Origin: Paramacrobiotus metropolitanus
Taxonomy: Eukaryota > Tardigrada > Eutardigrada > Parachela > Macrobiotidae
Assembly: GCF_019649055.1 (NCBI RefSeq)
Contig: NW_026570237.1
Coordinates: forward strand, 1,240,001-1,304,000
Direction of reading: 5' to 3'
Length of the DNA: 64,000 bases
Below are positions 1-10,021 of the stretch, piece by piece. The notes beneath the pieces were generated by a model. The model was given only the letters and a program-made list of their open reading frames with translations, searched no databases and was not told where the DNA came from. Numbering within the stretch: position 1 is the stretch's first letter; each line of letters opens with the position of its first letter. A program made the position numbers and the translations under genes.

Positions 1-2486
1 GTCTGGCATCCCGGCACACAGCACACATGACGGTAACTCTGGAGCGCTGATGTTTCCTCTGGGACATTACTACATAAGGGCAAGGCTTTTTGTGAAGGAA
101 TCGCGCCGCTTTTAAGAATAACCGTCCAGGGCTTACCGTCCAGGACGAAACTTGTCGTGAGTGCTGGACAAATCATCCGGCCGGAAATGGTTCTCACACA
201 AAAGCGTAGCATCTGTAAGGACAAAATCCGTTTTCCATTGGCAACAGATGGCTGTCCACAGGCTGCGCAGAGTAACATCGGTGGGAAAAGGGAAAAAAGT
301 CAATCGCTCAGATCGTGTCGTGTTGGCCACCAAACACGGTCGCCACCAGCCGCAAACACAGCATATGTTCGCATTATTTAGGCCAACGGATTCTGCCGGA
401 TTCCAGGGTGTGCGAAACTTCTGCATGCAATCTAACCGAGATGGCACAGCGGTGGCTTTTAGACGCCTGTATGGCGGGCCGTCGAAATCTTCGAGATTGA
501 AGTGCTGGCTGCAAACTCTATCGCTTAGCAAGGGCTCCCATGAGACCGCACAGCGGATACGGTTCAGCCACTCATTGCGCCGCGGACCGATGGTGGTTGG
601 TATAGAGTGACACCCCACAGCCTTCCAGTTTTGTCCAGGGGCACTTTTCCAATCCCGGCATCCTGGCACAGAACAGGGGATGTAACCTGCGCACAGAGGA
701 TTACTGGGAATCACAGCTAACCGTGGAGTATCGCCACAGCTTGGTGGAATGTATGGCGCCAAGGAACCAATATTAGCTGGTGGAATATTTCTCGGTTGCG
801 ATTTTCGGATCGCAATTCCTTGCGGCGTAGAGGAAACTGTTTGCGGTGCAGCGACAGAGACTGCTGATGCAGTTCGGTCCTGGCCTCTTGATCGAGCTGG
901 TGTCTCAGTCTCGCGCTGCAAAATTGGACTCGTCGTAGCAACGGTTCGCGGAGCACAGGAAACTACTATTTCTGATCCGGCGTTGAATGGTACTTCTGGT
1001 ATGGCTCGCCGCTCGCTTTCAATTGGAACCGAAAGACTGTTCTCCGGATGCGAAGATGGGATCAGAACAGCAGCCGTCTGAAGCGACGGTAGCGGTGGAC
1101 AGGCGGCCTGTTGTCCGTCGGGCACGTAATCTGTCCGTAGAGCGAACATCAGCGACGGAACAGCATCGCACTTCAGCTCCCCACCACGCCGGTTCGCTAC
1201 AAAGTCATCCGCTGCAAAATGATTCTGACAGATCAGCGACTGTCTGGTTACTTCTGAGAAGCAGTTCTTCCCCGCGAGAAATGTCTTCCATAACGCGTCC
1301 AGGTGGCTGTCGGTCGGAAAAGGATAGAACACCAAAGTCTCCGAAGGTTTCGTCCACCCCGGCTTCCGTTTGGCACCGCACACGAGGCAGGTCTGCATCC
1401 CCGCGACATTTAATTCTGCCGCTCCCTCCCGCAATCCCGAGTAATGAAAGGAACTAATGCAGGTCAGTCGACTGGGCACAGCAAGAGGGTTCAACGTTCG
1501 GTTGAACGGAGCGGATGACACACCGCTGAGCGGAACGTCGGAGGCGTCAAAATGCTGACTGCAGATGAACAAGGGCGGCTGCGGTTCCCATGATGTTGTA
1601 CAACGCAGTCGAGTCACCCAGACGTCGTACTGGAGAGACCGTGTAGGCGACACGAAGGGGAACAGCGTGGCTGAATTCCGTGCGGCATTCCACGATGTGA
1701 TCGGACAACCGGGAACGCAGCAGATCTTCATGGGATCAGCCACTTCGGTTACGCTCTCCAGTTGAATCGGGACATCAACGGGCGTTACCGTCGGGGCAGA
1801 AGGAAACGTCCTGACAGCAGGAGTAACAATTTCCGGAGGTCGTTGAATGGAGCGCAACTGGCTATCTGAATTGTGCAGATCCTGATGATCAACTGGTGTT
1901 ACGGCTGGAGTTAACGAGACGACAGGAGTACTCGTCGCAGGAATGCCCACAACTGGAGTAAAATGATTCGCACGCGATAGAACGGAGTACAAGTGACCAT
2001 CAGAGTTAAGCTGATTCTGGGAATTAAAAAGCGCCACCGAAGGAGTGATCGTCACAAAAGGAGCATTTGGTGGACGCGGCATGATAGAACGCAGCTGCCT
2101 CACAGAGACGGATTCATTATGGGATTTAACTGGCGCTGCCGCAGAAGACATCATCACCGAAGAAATCCCCACAGCGTCAGTCGCATTAGACGGACACGGT
2201 GGAATAAGGCACAGCTTCGGGGCGATGGCGCTGTCATTCCGGTCTGGACAGAAGAGGACATCCGGTGATGGGAAGGGAAATGCTGGTGCAGGAGGAACAA
2301 CCGTAACGCTGGGTAGCTGCGGAGCTTTGTCGGCGCTCGGTTCGGTGTTTTGGCTGTTCGGTTTGGCTAATTTTATGATCTTGGCGACAGGAGCTGGAGT
2401 CGCAGGAGTGCGTCGAGGAGGCAGGGATTTCCGTTTAAAAGAACAGGCGAGTGCATCCGCGTCATCCGCACCGCGCTTCCTCGCAT
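1..2486 (-). CDS. Gene A THAP-array exon (four THAP domains, a fifth starting at the edge)
   Basis: Acceptor CTCTGCAG near 2487, phase 1; open to 133. A Pro/Thr/Val-rich region (about residues 35-260 of the frame) precedes THAP a (266-351, CCVPGC...CSQH), b (377-455, CLVCGAK...CQNH), c (615-694, CSVPGC...CSQH) and d (719-794, CCVCGWW...CENH). A 10-bp direct repeat, ACCGTCCAGG at 121-130 and 135-144, adds 14 bp and ends the frame at 133 inside the last THAP. Beyond it the expected LKA continuation is legible, and a new CCVPGC motif begins at the window edge in another frame. Gene A may thus be damaged here, or the 14-bp repeat may be an assembly error. Long b-c spacer compared with B-E. Confidence 0.7.
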
Positions 2487-4255
2487 CTGCAGAGTTAGAT
2501 GTATGTACGTACGTCAAGTACTTGTACCGAAATCAGAAGAAAACCACGAAAACAGTATGCGGCAACTATTAAAATGAAATAACAAACCACGAATTGAAAC
2601 ATGCCCATTGAGGTGGGAACACAAACAATCCGTAAATTAAACATCAGTTTACTTACAATACAGTGAAAATTCAGCAAAACGTTACCAAAATGAGTGAAGT
2701 AAGAAGTTCATTTAGAACACGTGAAACCAAAGCGTTGCCGTTTGTTAAAAGCATACTGAATTAAGTTATCAATCTAAAAATTAAAAATAATAGTAGTGGT
2801 ACCTAGTAAGAGTGGTAATTAATTATTAAACTGATTTTACAATTTATTTAAAACTATGGAAAGTGTGGTTGGAAATTATGGTTCAAAATAATTAATAATG
2901 TCGTCGTAAACGATGCGATATGGCCGACAAAGCCAACTGCTGGGCTCATGTCATATTTCACCAGGTAATTACTGTTCATCCCTATAACGGTGATTGTTAA
3001 TTTGTTAAAGTGGATAAAGTGGACCACACCCGGGCTAGGAACATAAAACGCCATAACTGCGTTGGGCATTTCCATTGCGGGCGGTGTCCAAGCGGGCGGC
3101 GAGATCGACATCTTAGCGAACGAGGGCTGTATTGGACGGAGTGACAGGGATTTCGCAGGTTGACATGGACGCTTGGCAGGGACATCGGGCGTTGTGCCTG
3201 CAATTCTCTGCTCTCTGGAGCGTCGATTCTTGAACCACACCTGTATGCGCTTGTCGTCCTCGCCCGCGTCAATGATGTCGGCCAACTCCAGACGTTGTGT
3301 GTGGCTAGGATAGCGGCATTTCTGGAAGAACGCCTCCAACTGCTGAAGCTGGACTTTGCGGAAGTGATTACGGTGAGCAGTTTTACGGCGCGTTGCAGAA
3401 TTGGCGGTTGGACGCGGATGCAGATTAGGTGTGGTAGAATCCGTGGTGGTCGGCGTATTCACGGCATGATGAAAATTGTCCTTCTGCAGCGCTGAAGTCC
3501 TTGTGCTGGGTTCACTACTAGTAGTTGATGCTGATCCAGAGCTTTCACTGGAATCGTCGCTTTCACACAACATGACGCCGTAGCCATTCGAGTAAACTGA
3601 AACGGATCCAGGCGAATCGGCCGAGGGATTTTCTTCCGTTCCATCTTGAATAGGAACGATTCCCCCGCTAACTAACATTTTTAAGCTCAAAACCGAGTTT
3701 ACTGAAAAACAGAGGCAAGAAACCAAGTACTTTTAAAATACAGCCGCAATACTCACTGGAAGATCCGATGATCGAACCACCTGGACGAGAGCGAGACTCC
3801 CGCGGGGGATCCACACGCGCTGGCAGACCTTTGAAGAAACACGGCGACGTCAGAACAGATGCCTCGCGTACACTGCACTGAGTGAAATTTCACTACTCAC
3901 TGTTTGAGCCGATTTCCGGGCTGTCTGGTCGCGGAACAGACTCCACGGGCGGTTGCAGGCTGCGCGGGATGCCTTCGAAGAGACACGGCAGCGCATCGTG
4001 TTTGAGACGCTTCTCCGTCTTCTCGCAATCCACGGCTGACGGCACGGTTAGAATATCCGAGGAGCGAAAGTGTCGGCTGCAGATCTTGCTGGCTGCGGAA
4101 GGAGTCCAGTCTTTGGCACGCTGAGTGCGCTCAATCCAGACGGGGTACCGTGGATCACTCGCATGCGGGAAATTAAAGAAACACACGCTGCGCATCGAAC
4201 GCGAGGGTGCTGACAACGGACACTGCAACACACAGCACACGTCGCCATCCGCCAT
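1..4255 (-). CDS. Gene A: THAP-array gene with a homeobox exon in its intron (3' part outside window)
   Basis: Leftmost member of the tandem family, reading leftward off the window edge. Exon 1 (4255-3901) is a THAP domain; a cassette exon (3828-3757) follows. Two phase-1 acceptors are then available: a homeobox exon (3701-2854) with its own poly(A) signal, and a THAP-array exon starting near 2486. The PR/SET and zinc-finger exons expected from genes B-E would lie left of base 1. Predicted nuclear DNA-binding protein, possibly with two mutually exclusive C-terminal halves. Seen: exons, phases, domain signatures. Inferred: alternative splicing. The homeobox part could instead be an independent nested gene with a promoter of its own. 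Confidence 0.6.
2843..2848 (-). terminator. Poly(A) signal of the homeobox exon
   Basis: AATAAA on the minus strand, 6 nt after the homeobox stop codon. It supports the homeobox exon being a terminal exon. Confidence 0.5.
2854..3701 (-). CDS. Homeobox exon (K50-class atypical homeodomain), possibly fused to gene A's THAP
   Basis: The acceptor TTTTTCAG opens a phase-1 exon in frame with the upstream cassette. A first internal Met begins MLVSGGIVPIQDG. An acidic Ser-rich stretch is followed by a homeodomain: helix 1 with LQQLEAFF, helix 3 with IQVWFKNRRSREQR. Lys at position 50 is the bicoid/Otx/Pitx-type specificity residue, and Asn51 and Arg53 are present. Counting from Phe8 to Trp48 gives two residues more than the canonical 60-residue fold, placed in the turn before helix 3 (DAGEDDK). 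A stop at 2854 is followed within 6 nt by AATAAA. Transcription factor by family; no orthologue recognised. It is either the terminal exon of a THAP-homeobox fusion or a nested homeobox gene starting at MLVSGG. Confidence 0.75.
3757..3828 (-). CDS. Gene A cassette exon (24 codons, phase 1-1)
   Basis: A 72-nt exon between acceptor TTCAAAG and donor GTGAGT. It encodes SLPARVDPPRESRSRP and then GGSIIGSS, a diverged version of the cassette in genes B-E (PxxRPIExxxRPDSPEIG). Both ends are phase 1, so it can be included or skipped without changing frame. It is one residue longer than the 69-nt cassettes of B-E. Confidence 0.6.
3901..4255 (-). CDS. Gene A exon 1: N-terminal THAP domain
   Basis: Starts MADGDVCC with the ATG in a GAATGGCGGA context shared with gene E. 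The THAP zinc ligands are the Cys pair near residues 7-12 (C-x4-C) and C-S-R-H about 50 residues later. An invariant-type Trp (VWIERT) and the closing LKHDALPCLF, which corresponds to the AVPTIF box of THAP proteins, are present. The exon ends in phase 1 at A|GTGAGTAG. The intron to the next exon is 72 nt. Confidence 0.8.
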
Positions 4256-4599
4256 TCTTGAAATAATCTGTGGAATGCAGGCTATTTAGAAGACAAAGTC
4301 AAACAACGAAAGGTTTCCCGTTTCCCCATGAACAGATCCAGTTGAGCTGCCAAAATACGATTACGGCGTGCAGCGCTTTCAGACGACTTTCCACTCCGAA
4401 CAACTGTAGCCTGTAGTCGATGGGTCAAGAAATAATGAATATTTCAAAAACGACAGAATGACAGAATTCTCAACCAAAAAAATGAAGCACCATAAAAATA
4501 AGCTGCTGGAGCCATGACCATAAATATGTAACAAACGGATCACAAAACTGAAAAAGGCACAAAAATCAAAAACACCTTGCAGCAGTTTGCAGATGCATT

Positions 4600-4660
4600 T
4601 ACGACCGCAAGTGACGTAGGCGCGGAAGATGTTGCGCCACCCGTTGGGTGGTCATCGCAG
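4600..4660 (-). promoter_or_regulatory. Conserved upstream element of gene A (inverted relative to B-E)
   Basis: Contains CCACCCAACGGGTGG, then CTTCCGCGCCTACGTCA on the minus strand, about 370 bp upstream of the gene A ATG. The same block lies at similar distance upstream of E (plus strand) and, weaker, of B, C and D. TACGTCA resembles a CRE/ATF site. Regulatory role is inferred from position and recurrence only. Confidence 0.4.
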
Positions 4661-5103
4661 CGTAGGTACATCAGAAAAGCCGTGGTCATTGTGACCTACG
4701 AACATACCGCAATATGGTTTTTGTTTTTCAGAGTCCGTTCGAATTCTACTTTTTCTGACCTGTGAGAAGTTACGGTAGTTCAACTATTTTGTATTAATTT
4801 TCATTGGAATGTGAGGAAACCTTCGTCTTCTTCCGCTGGTTGATAGATCCTCGGAAATGGCAGGACAGCGACGGACGTCTGCTGTGTGCTGCAGTGCCCT
4901 TGTCTGAACCATCGCGTTCGATGTACGCCACTTAGCCTTTAGGCACTTACTTTATGCCAGGAGGTGATTTTGAAAAGCGCATTGGGCAAACCCGCAGCAG
5001 TAAGTGGCGTTCTTTCGATTCGCAGTGTGTGACACACTTTCGATTTAGACACCGCGGCGTACGCAGCGGTGTCCCCATTGCAATAAACCGTTCGACAGAA
5101 AAA
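4661..5103. other. Intergenic, nothing recognised
   Basis: No convincing ORF, repeat or RNA gene between the gene A upstream block and the MITE at 5104. Confidence 0.5.
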
Positions 5104-5445
5104 TACAATCTGACTAAATGAGGAGGCTACGGTCTATGTTAAAAAGCCAGCGAACAGCCTTTTATGCCCGCTGAGGCTGGTTGATCAATGCAGCCTCTCT
5201 GTTGTGACTATAAATAGACTGAAGACAGCGCATTCCGGTGCTGCCAAAAAGCGCAAGCGGAGTGCTGCCTTGCTGTAACGATCGATCGCGCACATGTGTG
5301 TGTGAGTGGGTAAATCCGCTCGCATTCACTTACACACGTATGAGTGTGGCTGTCTGTGCGCGTACTAGCTGAACAAACCGGTTTTCGCTGTCTTCGCTAC
5401 AACGCATACCCTAAACCCGTAGCTTCCTTTCTTGCTCGCATTGTA
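5104..5445 (+). mobile_element. TA-target MITE, copy 1 (~340 bp)
   Basis: Begins TACAATCTGACTAAATG and ends GCTCGCATTGTA, so the tips are short inverted repeats (CAAT/ATTG) flanked by TA. An inverted copy of nearly the same sequence is at 15460-15798. It carries an internal TATAAATAG and a CA/TG-rich tract (CACATGTGTGTGTGAGTG). No coding capacity. Mobility is supported by the empty site next to gene D (see copy 2). Confidence 0.65.
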
Positions 5446-7141
5446 TCTCTCTGACCAAGGCAGATCTCAATACAGGCAACCCCACTGAGGGCGGGATTTG
5501 CAATGACGAAAGCGCTAGAGTAACCCAAATTGCCGAAGAACACCGTAAAAGCCTGAGTTTTTTAAGCTTTTCAAAGCTTATTTGTGTTTCTTTACTCGTT
5601 TTCACTCTTTTATTGCAGTTGGGATTTTATTTCTAATATAAAATAAGCAATAGGAAGAGGCAACATGATTAAGTACGGTGCGGCAAGTTGCAAAGCGGCT
5701 GTTGGCAACTTGGTTTCTACCGGTATACGGCAAAATTATTACTGCACGAGTTGGTTTTGTTGATTTATTCCAACAAAACTTTTCAAAATCTAAGAAAAAA
5801 ATGAAGCAGATACTGAACTGAACAATTTGCAAAATTAAAGAACTAATTGGGACTAATTTACATGGAGAGTACCGAGATTGTATAATCACGCATCGGTGAT
5901 TTAATATGAACAGTTGCACACAGTACCGCACAGTGCACAACTGCACATTGCATTCGTATGGGGAAAATTATTAAAAAATAGTGAGAAATTGATTTTAAGT
6001 CATGCACGTTGCATATTTAAAGGTTTTTTATTTATAAAAATAGAGGAAGTTAATACGCATATTTTGCAGTTCGAATCCCATTCAACCGAAACAGAAAAAG
6101 GGGAGCAAACCGATTTTTCCCAGCATTTTACTATAGCCGCGCTAATATGCGAGCTACTGTACTGATGACGTAACGAGTCAGTGGTATTGCCTGTATTGAG
6201 ATCTGCCCTGCTCTGACGAACGAATTGTTGGCGGTGCATACTATGTATGTCAACGCGGGAACTATTATATTTTTGTGATAACTTGGAAGAAGCCATCCGT
6301 TTTTATTTCACAGCGTATTGATGTATCTACATCTGAATGTTAGTAATGCAAAAATAAGTAGAATGAAAAAGTTTTAGCCGTTTCAGACGTCAGGGTCAGT
6401 CCGCATTTCGCTGTACGCATGTCGGTGCACTTTCAGTTGCGGCAGCGCGTACTCCACGCTGCCACCCCCGCAGTGCGCGCTCCATGCGTCAGTCAGTCAG
6501 GTGCATTTCTGATCATTAACAGCTTTTTCGTAATGCGTGCCACTGCACTGCATTATCACTCTTCGCTTGTGTTGAGTTCAGTAGTAACCTGTTGCACTCT
6601 ATCGCGGCAAATTCACTGGCAATTCTTTTTTTCGCTTTAAAAATGTGCTTTTCGTATTATAAACTGATTGACTATGAGCCTAAAATTAACAAAGATCAAA
6701 GATGTCTATAAAATTGGCTGCAGTATGGGAATTGCAGGACGATAAGTAAAAATTAAATTGGATGCATGGGCGATAGTACAGTCAGGCTCAGTCAGCGTAC
6801 CAGTAGTACTCAAAATCTATTATTTCAGTAAAAGAACCCTGACAATCACATAACGATGATTTATTACTGTAAAAATAATAAGCACGGTTTTATCGCGAAC
6901 ATTGACAATCACAAAATTGCCTTTTGCATTCTGCAAGCTAAACCGATGTCACAGTAACGCGGTCATTCAATATCTCTGAGGCTGCTGTGATAAAAGACAT
7001 CAACAAAATACTGTACAGTTACGAAACAGTAAACAGAAAAATCCCCATTCTAAATAAACCTGTGCAACAGATTCTTTGGTCACAATGTAATTACAGCAAT
7101 AGCCGACACGAAATGAGTAAAAACGACGCCAGCACACCGAC
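5446..7141. other. 3' flank of gene B, nothing recognised
   Basis: AT-rich. Short ORFs look random. The part from about 6990 onward is alignable with the 3' flanks of C, D and E as part of the duplicated unit. Confidence 0.45.
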
Positions 7142-7230
7142 TCAAGAAGGCGCGGAAGTTCCGCTGAATGCATCACAGTCCGGAATGTACAACAACTCTG
7201 TGCAGCTACTCTGGTCCGATCCAGTCAAAC
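7142..7230 (-). other. Candidate acidic terminal exon, gene B flank
   Basis: After an acceptor TTTTGTAG a phase-1 frame reads GLTGSDQSS...LLYIPDCDAFSGTSAPS-stop. Counterparts at 34602-34693 (E), 24926-25018 (D) and about 15140-15260 (C) share the acceptor and the D-A-S/F-S-x-T-S motif. No donor in the preceding finger exon is certain, so use is unproven. Confidence 0.3.
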
Positions 7231-7522
7231 CTACAAAAGATTGCCTCGTCAAATACGCATCGTGTGAAAACAACATATACGAGGTAAAATAACGACCAAA
7301 GCAATAAAACACCGGTTAACCAAAATCATTCTCGCTGAACATTTTAATACTGCAAGCTGAACATTTTAATAAGCAAGCTGTGGTACTTCGTATAATTAAT
7401 TACCCTTGACGTCATGAGGCGCCGCAGTTTTCTTGTGTCCTACAGCGATGACTCCAATATCTCTGGCGAGGATTCCCGACAATCTTCAACATGCTTCTCC
7501 ATATCGCAGCCAACAGTCGCAG

Positions 7523-10021
7523 TCATTCCGACGTAGCCGGTGTGTTCTCTGGCATGCACCGCCAACAAGTTCCTGTCACAAACACAGCCCCGCAAATGCC
7601 ACACAGACACTTGTTGCTGATCTCGCCGTTGCTTTGATCCGACTGCTTCTGCGCATTCACACTGTCGGACACGACGGACAGTAATCCTGTGTGATGGCGT
7701 CGCATGTGGCCGGGTAGGTGGCCGAACCAACGATTACACGGCGAACATTTATCCGTCGTCCTCCCATGCTTGTCCACATGATCCACCAGCTTTTGCAACT
7801 TATCGAACGGTTTGTTACAATGGGGACATCGCTGCGTGCCCTGTTCGCGGCGCTTCCGTGATCCACTACTATCGGCGTTTCTGTGTTTCAATACATGCAA
7901 GCCATGGAGCGCTTCCGTTGTGAATCGCATTCCGCATTCGTCGCAAGTGAAGCTGTTAATGAACGTCAGATTCAGGTGTTTCTGCAACAATATAAACTAA
8001 ATACACTGCATTGTTGCAAAAAAAACTGAAAAAACAGGAAAAAATTTTCAGTCTGCAAAAAAATAATTTTTTATTAAACTTTCTTTAAAATTTAAAGCAA
8101 TTTATATACATCAGTAAAACAGGTGTTCATTTGCTGTACCGACTGATGCTCGGACAGCGCCGAGGGATGTTCAAACTCCTGCCCGCAGTCCTGACACCGA
8201 CAGTGTCTGCTGCCGTTTGAATTCACCCTGCTAGATGATCCCAACAAAGCAGTGTCGCCATTATCGCTACTGAAACATTCCAGCTGCAAAGATGATCCGC
8301 ACTGTCCACGCCGCAGATGTTCAGCCAGATTGTCGAACCACTGACAACAAACGCGGCATTTCTCCGTCGGTCGCCCATGTTCTTCCACGTGATCGAGCAG
8401 TCCTGCACAATTGTCAAAGGTGTCACCGCATTTCGGACAGGTTACGTCATTGCCCATAGCCGCGTCATTCGGGTCCGGAGTGTGCTTCAGGCGGTGCAGG
8501 CGGCTGACCATATACGATCGAAATCGCAGACCACATTCGTCGCAGGTTAGACTGTCGTACACCGGCGTTCTTGGCTGATGGGTCTGACAAAAATAGCAGA
8601 TCGTGTCAACCGAATCGCGCACTAACGTTGTGGTGTTACAAGTTACAACTAACGAACCTGTTCGTGTGCTTGCAAACCCGTCGGCGATGGAAATTTTTTA
8701 TTGCAAGCTGAACAGTGAAAGTTGTTCGTTTCCTGATCACCCGCACAAATGTCGGCGGTGGAAGGACGCCGCGGTAATGTCGTTTCGCGCACAGGCACCA
8801 CCGTTTGTGCTAGTGTTTGACTAGAGCGATTGCGCCTTATTCCATGGACTTGGCGGATGTGCGCCTCCACATCCCGTGGCGCAAAGCGTTTACCGCACAT
8901 TGGGCACTTCTCCGTCGCAACTCCATGGACCTCGATGTGAACCATCAATTCTTCTAGTTCCGCAAACTTTTCGCCACACTGCACACAGGCTCGACTGTTC
9001 CGGAAGTAGTCGAGTGATTTACTGTCTCCGTGTTGCATCTTATGCAATCGGCACAACACAGCTAAACTGAAGCGTCGGCCACACTGATCACACGTCAAGG
9101 CCTCCTTATTATGGATCTACAAATTAACATTTAGTCTTTAAAAGAAAACCAGTCGCATACCCGCCGAATCGAACAGCACCTTGATTTTATGGATTTTCAG
9201 ATGATCGGATATCCGAAATCTCTTCTCACACTGGCGACAGTGAAACGCCGCATCGGAAGTGACCGCAGCCTGGTTTCGCGGTTGATCATCGTAATCCCTG
9301 AGAGAAAGCCCAGGGTGATCGCGGCTGAAATGCTCCTCCAAGGACACAAACCACTGCTGACAGGCCGGACATTTTTGCGTCAATTTCCCGTGCTCCGCGA
9401 CATGCTTCACCAGCTGCTCGAATTCAGCGAATGTCTTCCCGCAAGGTGGGCATTTTCGTAGAATGCACAGGTTGGGAAAGGCGCAAGAGGGATCCCCCTC
9501 ATAGTAGGGGATCGCATCGCTGTTGTGTTTCATTTTATGAACAGCGCACAACAGAGTCGAAGCGAATTGCAGACCGCATTCGCTGCAAGTGACACTGTCA
9601 GTGAATGCCTGCCGCATTGATTGAGTGGCTTCAGTCCCATTCTCCTTCTAAAAGGAGAAAAAATCCCAAATAACATAAGATTTTTTTGAATAAATCAAAT
9701 CCTTATTGGCACCTTTTTTTCGGCGGCGTAGAATTTCGCATGATATCGCCGGATGTGATCCTTCAGTACAGTACATCGCTGATCACACAGTGGACACCGG
9801 CGTGTTAATTCCCCGTGTAAATCAACATGCTGTATCAGATCACGTAAATAATCGAATCTGGCGTCGCATCCAGGACATTCGTGCACACTGGGCTGAGTGT
9901 CGGCTGCAGTGGCCGGTTGATAACTGAGTTTGTGAATTTCCAGGACGGCCTTATTCGAAAACCGGAGACCGCACTCGTGGCAAGTGTATAAGTTGTACAG
10001 CACCTGGCCGGTCGACTGCGC
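7523..10021 (-). CDS. Gene B zinc-finger block, five exons
   Basis: Exons 10021-9713, 9647-9180, 9116-8658, 8583-8140 and 7981-7523, all phase 0. Each is a module of three or four fingers: TCxECGxRF...LHxxxH; CPxC...F...LxxHVxxHG; TxKCxxCxxWF...HxRxxH (degenerate); CxxCxxxF...LxxH. In most modules the final His pair is split by the intron (AHEQ|THQ, EHQS|KH, IHKIK|IH). No TGEKP linkers. In the last exon the frame leaves the final finger after GICGAVF and stops at 7523; the tail legible in C and D (YRESSPEIL) continues in another frame to 7440. Confidence 0.75.

Noticed and set aside
3893-3901. Exon 1 of gene A ending at its in-frame TAG (GTGAGTAG)
   Set aside because: The stop overlaps a good donor, and A, B, D and E all have a donor here leading in phase to the cassette.
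6060-6090. Possible tRNA T-loop (GCAGTTCGAATCCCA)
   Set aside because: No acceptor or anticodon stem can be paired upstream. The similar string near 51750 inside the LTR element also fails.
6987-7292. Plus-strand 101-codon ORF behind gene B
   Set aside because: Its recurrence in C-E flanks is due to unit duplication; the minus strand shows a conserved splice acceptor and frame instead.
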